64,000 nucleotides of DNA from Acinetobacter sp. NIPH 2699 (GTDB lineage: Bacteria > Pseudomonadota > Gammaproteobacteria > Pseudomonadales > Moraxellaceae), in contig NZ_JAKZGL010000017.1 in NCBI RefSeq assembly GCF_022549355.1, forward strand, positions 1-64,000. The letters run 5' to 3'. This document shows, in pieces, positions 60,955 to 64,000 of the stretch (positions are counted from its first letter, which is position 1; every line of letters starts with the position of its first letter). The notes under the pieces were generated by a model that saw only the letters and a program-made list of their open reading frames with translations, was not told where the DNA came from and did no database searches. The translations under genes were made by a program, and so were the position numbers.

Positions 60955-61045
60955 TCCTTTACCTGCTTGACGGCAGGTAGAGGGGAGATTATCCTTTCCG
61001 TGCTGGCCTACATTGCCAGTCGGTTTTGACAGACCGTTCATCTAG
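60955..61045 (+). ncRNA. candidate C4/CI-like antisense immunity RNA
   Basis: The composition changes abruptly here. Two hairpins follow: ACCTGC-TTGACG-GCAGGT (60961-60978) and CTGGC-CTACATT-GCCAG (61003-61019). The single-stranded segments AGAGGG (60979-60984) and TTGACAGAC...TCATCTAG (61026-61045) are complementary to one region downstream (61147-61172). Hairpins with unpaired segments complementary to a nearby target are the layout of the C4 RNA of P1 and CI RNA of P4, which block expression of downstream phage genes. Assignment is by layout and general resemblance, not by a covariance search. Confidence 0.45.
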
Positions 61046-61172
61046 CGTATCAGGTTCATATTCTTTCTGAGTATATGACTTGTGCGAAACCTTCTCGTCC
61101 CCCTTTGCGGTAGAACGGGAGGGGGACGCGTTCGCGCGTGCTGGTACTAGATGATCAGTCTGTCAACCCTCT
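61026..61172 (+). repeat. long-range inverted repeat with inner GC hairpin
   Basis: TTGACAGACCGTTCATCTAG (61026-61045) pairs with CTAGATGATCAGTCTGTCAA (61147-61166) at 18 of 20 positions, continued by CCCTCT (61167-61172) pairing to AGAGGG (60979-60984). Inside lies CGTCCCCCT / AGGGGGACG (61096-61104, 61120-61128) and ACGCG-TTCG-CGCGT (61126-61139). The density of stems in an AT-rich host argues for a functional RNA or a replication origin. Confidence 0.75.
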
Positions 61173-61236
61173 TTCGTTCTGCCACCATCAATTGACAGTG
61201 ATTTGGTAGAACTTCTATTACATCTAGGAGTCCGCC

Positions 61237-61314
61237 ATGCGTACTAATTTCACTTTCTTTATTCAGTTCCCTGATCTTGATAAGCATTTGCTTTTCTGTT
61301 TAGACCGCCGCTAA
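61237..61314 (+). CDS. 25-aa small ORF after structured RNA
   Basis: ATG at 61237 with CTAGGAG six bases upstream opens MRTNFTFFIQFPDLDKHLLF and ends with TAA at 61312-61314. Its position right after the structured segment is like kil/icd-type small genes in P4/P1 immunity regions, or like a leader peptide. The sequence has no family that I recognise with certainty. Confidence 0.45.
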   Translation: MRTNFTFFIQFPDLDKHLLFCLDRR

Positions 61315-61392
61315 GGCATCCCTGTGTCTAATAAAAAGTTAAAAACAATTTCTTAAAAAAATAGCGCTTATTTAAATGGGGGGACTATCCCT

Positions 61393-62481
61393 ATGTATAC
61401 CTATCGTTTTTTGATGGCATGCGTGTTGTGTCCATGTGTGCTTGTTGCCTGCTCATCTGGGTCTGAACCTGAGCAAGAAGCGGCGGTTGCAGCGAAGCCA
61501 AAACCATCTGCCAATACCAGCCAACGTCTACAACAACCGATACAACGCCCTGTGATTATAGATGCTGCTGGCGTCGCAACATTAACACCTGTGGCGGAGG
61601 GTGAGTCGGTCGGTGGGGTTGATATTCTAAGTGATTATCTATCTGAACCGAATGAAGTACGGGCAGCGTTACGAAAAAGCATACCGCTTAAACCTAACCA
61701 AATATTGGTCTTTGGCACCCATCATTCTAAACCCCAATATCTATTGTCAGAATTTGCTGAGAATGATCTCTTTGCCGCAGCCAATGATTTGATTATCAAC
61801 CGCGTGAGAAGTTTAAAGACCGTAGAACCGCTCAGCAAAGACACCTATGAAACCACAGCCCAATACCAACAACGAGTGGCACAGCGAGAACTACGCTTAC
61901 AAGCCCTGACATCCAAGATGCAAGTTGACTTAGAGCAACTGGAAGCAGCACTGAATATGTTGGCGCACACCCTGACAATCAGCACCTCAGAATACCCAGG
62001 TCAATATGATGAGTTTCGCTATGATGCAGATCATCAAGCCTTAGCTTTGACAGCCTCTTATAAGAATGAACTCTCAGGTCATAGAAAGCATTACGCAGTC
62101 AGTCAATTCAGTTTTGCCGTGTCGATTACCCCGAATGATGCGAAGGAGATACATAGAGCCATCGAATCAAGTGGTTGGTTGGGACAAGCAAACCTAGGAT
62201 TGGTCTTTAACTATAACAATCAACAATTGACCTTAGATCGAATCATCTTGGCACCTTCCAATGATCTCATTTATCACTTCCAGCCTGATGTGGTCACGGT
62301 AAAGGAGTTTGAAACAGAGTATGGAGAGTTGATCGAAGGAACCATGCAACAACATCGTTTCTCTTTACATCAAGCTTTTCCTTTCAAATTTGGATTAAGT
62401 AGCTACTCCAAAGTCAAGCAAGCATTCACATCTCCTGAACCCAACCTTGAGCTTTCAGAACCTGAAGAAGGAGTTTACTGA
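61393..62481 (+). CDS. island lipoprotein, 362 aa
   Basis: Lipoprotein signal peptide with lipobox VLVACSS, then a Pro/Gln-rich linker and a 290-residue domain with a helical hairpin (about residues 150-195, rich in Gln/Arg/Leu) and a beta-rich end. GGGGGGAC at 61379-61386 is a strong ribosome-binding site. No known family is recognised. It is first in a tight operon; its stop overlaps the next start (TGATG). The GC content is higher than in the preceding AT-rich genes, suggesting a different origin. Confidence 0.75.
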   Translation: MYTYRFLMACVLCPCVLVACSSGSEPEQEAAVAAKPKPSANTSQRLQQPIQRPVIIDAAGVATLTPVAEGESVGGVDILSDYLSEPNEVRAALRKSIPLKPNQILVFGTHHSKPQYLLSEFAENDLFAAANDLIINRVRSLKTVEPLSKDTYETTAQYQQRVAQRELRLQALTSKMQVDLEQLEAALNMLAHTLTISTSEYPGQYDEFRYDADHQALALTASYKNELSGHRKHYAVSQFSFAVSITPNDAKEIHRAIESSGWLGQANLGLVFNYNNQQLTLDRIILAPSNDLIYHFQPDVVTVKEFETEYGELIEGTMQQHRFSLHQAFPFKFGLSSYSKVKQAFTSPEPNLELSEPEEGVY

Positions 62482-62813
62482 TGCTACCTAAATTAGTTGT
62501 GATGGGATTTGGACTACTGTTGCTGAGTATGCAGGGGTGTGGACTGATCGGTGGTGGCAAAGCACCGACTGCTGATGAAATTCTGACTCTAATGCATGAA
62601 GAAGATGCTGATGTGGTACAGGTCAATCTGAAAGCCTGCCAACGTTCCAATCCCTATGAAGGTGAAGCTGGTGCAAGACCGAAACACGATATCTACCGCT
62701 GTCAAATTAAAGTGGAACGCTTTGAAAAAGCCTATAACCAAAACTTTATGACAGAACAAGAGATTTACTTACGACATGACAGCTACTCCGTGAACGGTTG
62801 GCAGATTTTTTAA
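62481..62813 (+). CDS. island lipoprotein, 110 aa
   Basis: Signal peptide with lipobox SMQGCGLIGGG, then an 85-aa domain with two Cys (KACQRS and YRCQIK) that could form a disulfide, ending SVNGWQIF. Compact domain of the kind that often sits in the inner or outer membrane facing the periplasm. Overlaps the preceding gene by one base. Function unknown. Confidence 0.72.
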   Translation: MLPKLVVMGFGLLLLSMQGCGLIGGGKAPTADEILTLMHEEDADVVQVNLKACQRSNPYEGEAGARPKHDIYRCQIKVERFEKAYNQNFMTEQEIYLRHDSYSVNGWQIF

Positions 62814-62833
62814 AAATTAAATGAGAAAGACTG

Positions 62834-63100
62834 ATGAAAAAAACAAACATCCTGATGGTCATCGCAATGGGGCTATTACTGAGCGCCTGTTCTAGAGGGG
62901 CTGAATCCGAATTTAAACGAGACTGCCGTAAAGGAATCGGTGACCGCAGTATCTGTAGTTGTGCCTATAAAAAACTTGAAGAGGTTTATGGAAAAAAGCG
63001 CTTGAACGAGATGTACAAGAAACAATTACCGCCAAGTGATTACTACGAGACAAACATTGCCGCACTGCAACATTGTGCGATCAAAAAGCGATTTGGATAG
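62834..63100 (+). CDS. island lipoprotein, 88 aa, Cys-rich
   Basis: Lipobox LLSACSRG follows a short signal peptide. The mature part has Cys in KRDCRKGIG, SICSCAYKKLEE and LQHCAIKK, a four-Cys helical pattern that may form two disulfides. It lies 20 nt after the previous lipoprotein and 9 nt before the next gene. No family recognised. Confidence 0.7.
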   Translation: MKKTNILMVIAMGLLLSACSRGAESEFKRDCRKGIGDRSICSCAYKKLEEVYGKKRLNEMYKKQLPPSDYYETNIAALQHCAIKKRFG

Positions 63101-63109
63101 AGGGATACC

Positions 63110-64000
63110 ATGAGCTATACCTCATTTCAAGACTGTATGCAGAACTCGATGTGGTTTAAACAACTGATACACGATCCACAGGTTTATCTTGCACCGCATA
63201 TTCCAGAGCAGAAGCTACAAGGCGCTGCAAGCTATCTTCCTGTCTCTGTTGTTTTATCCGATGTATTGATGTTGATCGATGATACGGTCTTTGGCAGTGC
63301 CAAAGCAGGATTATGTCTGACCGAGAGAGGCATCTATACCAAAGAATCTTTTGAAGACAGCAACATGTTTTTATTTGAATACATTAAAACCATTAATGTC
63401 AGCGGTGGATTCTTTGGCTACGGTTTGGATGTTAATGGCAATCGGATCATGCGTTTCACCCAGATCAATAAAGAAACTGCACACCACTTAAATTTGGGTT
63501 TGCGTGAATTACTCAATACCCGACAGGCTAGAAGCCAAAGCCAACAAAAACAGCAATCTCAGTCCACATCACTGTCACCCGCCATGACTGGGGTGATTGA
63601 TGTGATGGTATTCTTTGCCTTATACAGAACCTCAGTCTGTCAACCTGAAAGTCGCCAATATCTTGCTGAACAGTTCCAACGTTTTCCTCAACCTGCAAAA
63701 CAATATCTTGAGCAGCAATTACTGAGCGGTATATGTAAGCCATGGACCAAAATTTGGCAGAGTGTCATCAGTTGGGGAACCAACATGCCTTACACGGCAA
63801 AGGCAGAACTGATGGTACAGGCATTTCATTTGATGGCGATGAACGCATATCCCCTCGAAGAAATGATGAACTTTCTCTATCAGTTGGGAGATGCTTTAGG
63901 GCTGACGCGTCAGCAAATCGATGAGCTATTAAGGGAAGTGTTCACTTCAGACAACCAACAAAACAATGATCATCCTGAGCCTGAATCGCACAGTGGCATG
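63110..64000 (+). CDS. PH-like domain protein, C-terminus beyond window (partial)
   Basis: Open for 297 codons from ATG at 63110 (AGAGGGA upstream) to the window edge without a stop. The N-terminal part (about residues 48-135) has DDTVFGSAKAGLCLTERGIYTK and FLFEYIKTINVSGG, the pattern of bacterial PH-like domains. A Gln/Ser linker follows, then an all-helical region (about 165-280, YLAEQFQRFPQPAKQYLEQQL ... LGLTRQQIDELLREVF) like TerB/DjlA-type domains. No signal peptide: probably the cytoplasmic partner of the three lipoproteins. Fold assignments are by eye. Confidence 0.65.
   Translation, partial: MSYTSFQDCMQNSMWFKQLIHDPQVYLAPHIPEQKLQGAASYLPVSVVLSDVLMLIDDTVFGSAKAGLCLTERGIYTKESFEDSNMFLFEYIKTINVSGGFFGYGLDVNGNRIMRFTQINKETAHHLNLGLRELLNTRQARSQSQQKQQSQSTSLSPAMTGVIDVMVFFALYRTSVCQPESRQYLAEQFQRFPQPAKQYLEQQLLSGICKPWTKIWQSVISWGTNMPYTAKAELMVQAFHLMAMNAYPLEEMMNFLYQLGDALGLTRQQIDELLREVFTSDNQQNNDHPEPESHSGM

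Noticed and set aside
61026..61172. Integron attC or group II intron explanation for the structured segment
   Set aside because: The core sites of attC (GTTRRRY-type ends) and the domain V/VI pattern of group II introns are not visible.
55150..64000. Search for a direct repeat of the dusA 5' end (attR) within the window
   Set aside because: No copy of the conserved dusA segment was found to the right of the integrase by eye, so I report only the left side.
55238..64000. Insertion sequences or transposase genes in the island
   Set aside because: No DDE, IS200/605 or other transposase motifs were seen; the only recombinase is the tyrosine integrase.

Overview
The window looks like chromosome of an Acinetobacter species (Moraxellaceae, Gammaproteobacteria). 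The evidence is the AT-rich composition, the style of the proteins (MnmC, CoaBC, SecB, RsgA, LeuS, IlvIHC, a MacAB-type pump with its own outer-membrane factor) and conserved gammaproteobacterial neighbourhoods: radC/coaBC, rsgA/orn, yibN-grxC-secB, leuS-lptE-holA. It begins in the 3' end of a 5S rRNA gene, so an rRNA operon lies to the left.

Bases 1-21226 are mostly housekeeping. They hold an Ig-like surface lipoprotein, a sulfur/thiol cluster (rhodanese-like protein, TrxC, free methionine-R-sulfoxide reductase), thioesterases, YajQ, MnmC, YciI/YciB, a PHP phosphoesterase, a bestrophin, RadC, CoaBC, an Ada-like/AlkB alkylation-repair pair, SecB/GrxC, RsgA, Orn, a BI-1 protein and FabI. Bases 21358-23991 hold an orphan 877-aa SMC/Rad50-like ATPase with a zinc-hook motif, a candidate stand-alone anti-phage or RloC-like protein, flanked by AT-rich spacers. 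Bases 24370-54192 return to core genes: a macA-macB-outer-membrane-factor operon, holA-lptE-leuS, the branched-chain amino-acid genes ilvI-ilvH-ilvC behind a structured leader, an MHYT-GGDEF-EAL c-di-GMP enzyme, a PhaC-like hydrolase, prfC, two related lipoproteins, tatD, acnA and tcdA.

From 55238 to the right edge the window enters a mobile island inserted at the 5' end of dusA. A complete tyrosine integrase faces away from dusA. It is followed on the opposite strand by an operon containing a PrtN-like regulator, an unknown 319-aa protein, an inovirus Gp2/YagK-YfjJ-like replication protein that appears frameshifted, and small or unknown AT-rich ORFs, one split by an in-frame stop.

At 60955-61320 a highly structured segment has long-range complementarity, recalling the C4/CI antisense-RNA immunity regions of P1 and P4. 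It leads into a 25-codon ORF with a good ribosome-binding site. Downstream is a closely spaced operon of three lipoproteins and a cytoplasmic protein with a PH-like and possibly TerB-like architecture, which runs off the window. I could not find the right attachment site, so the island continues beyond base 64000. This structured RNA plus lipoprotein operon is the most likely place for an undescribed system.
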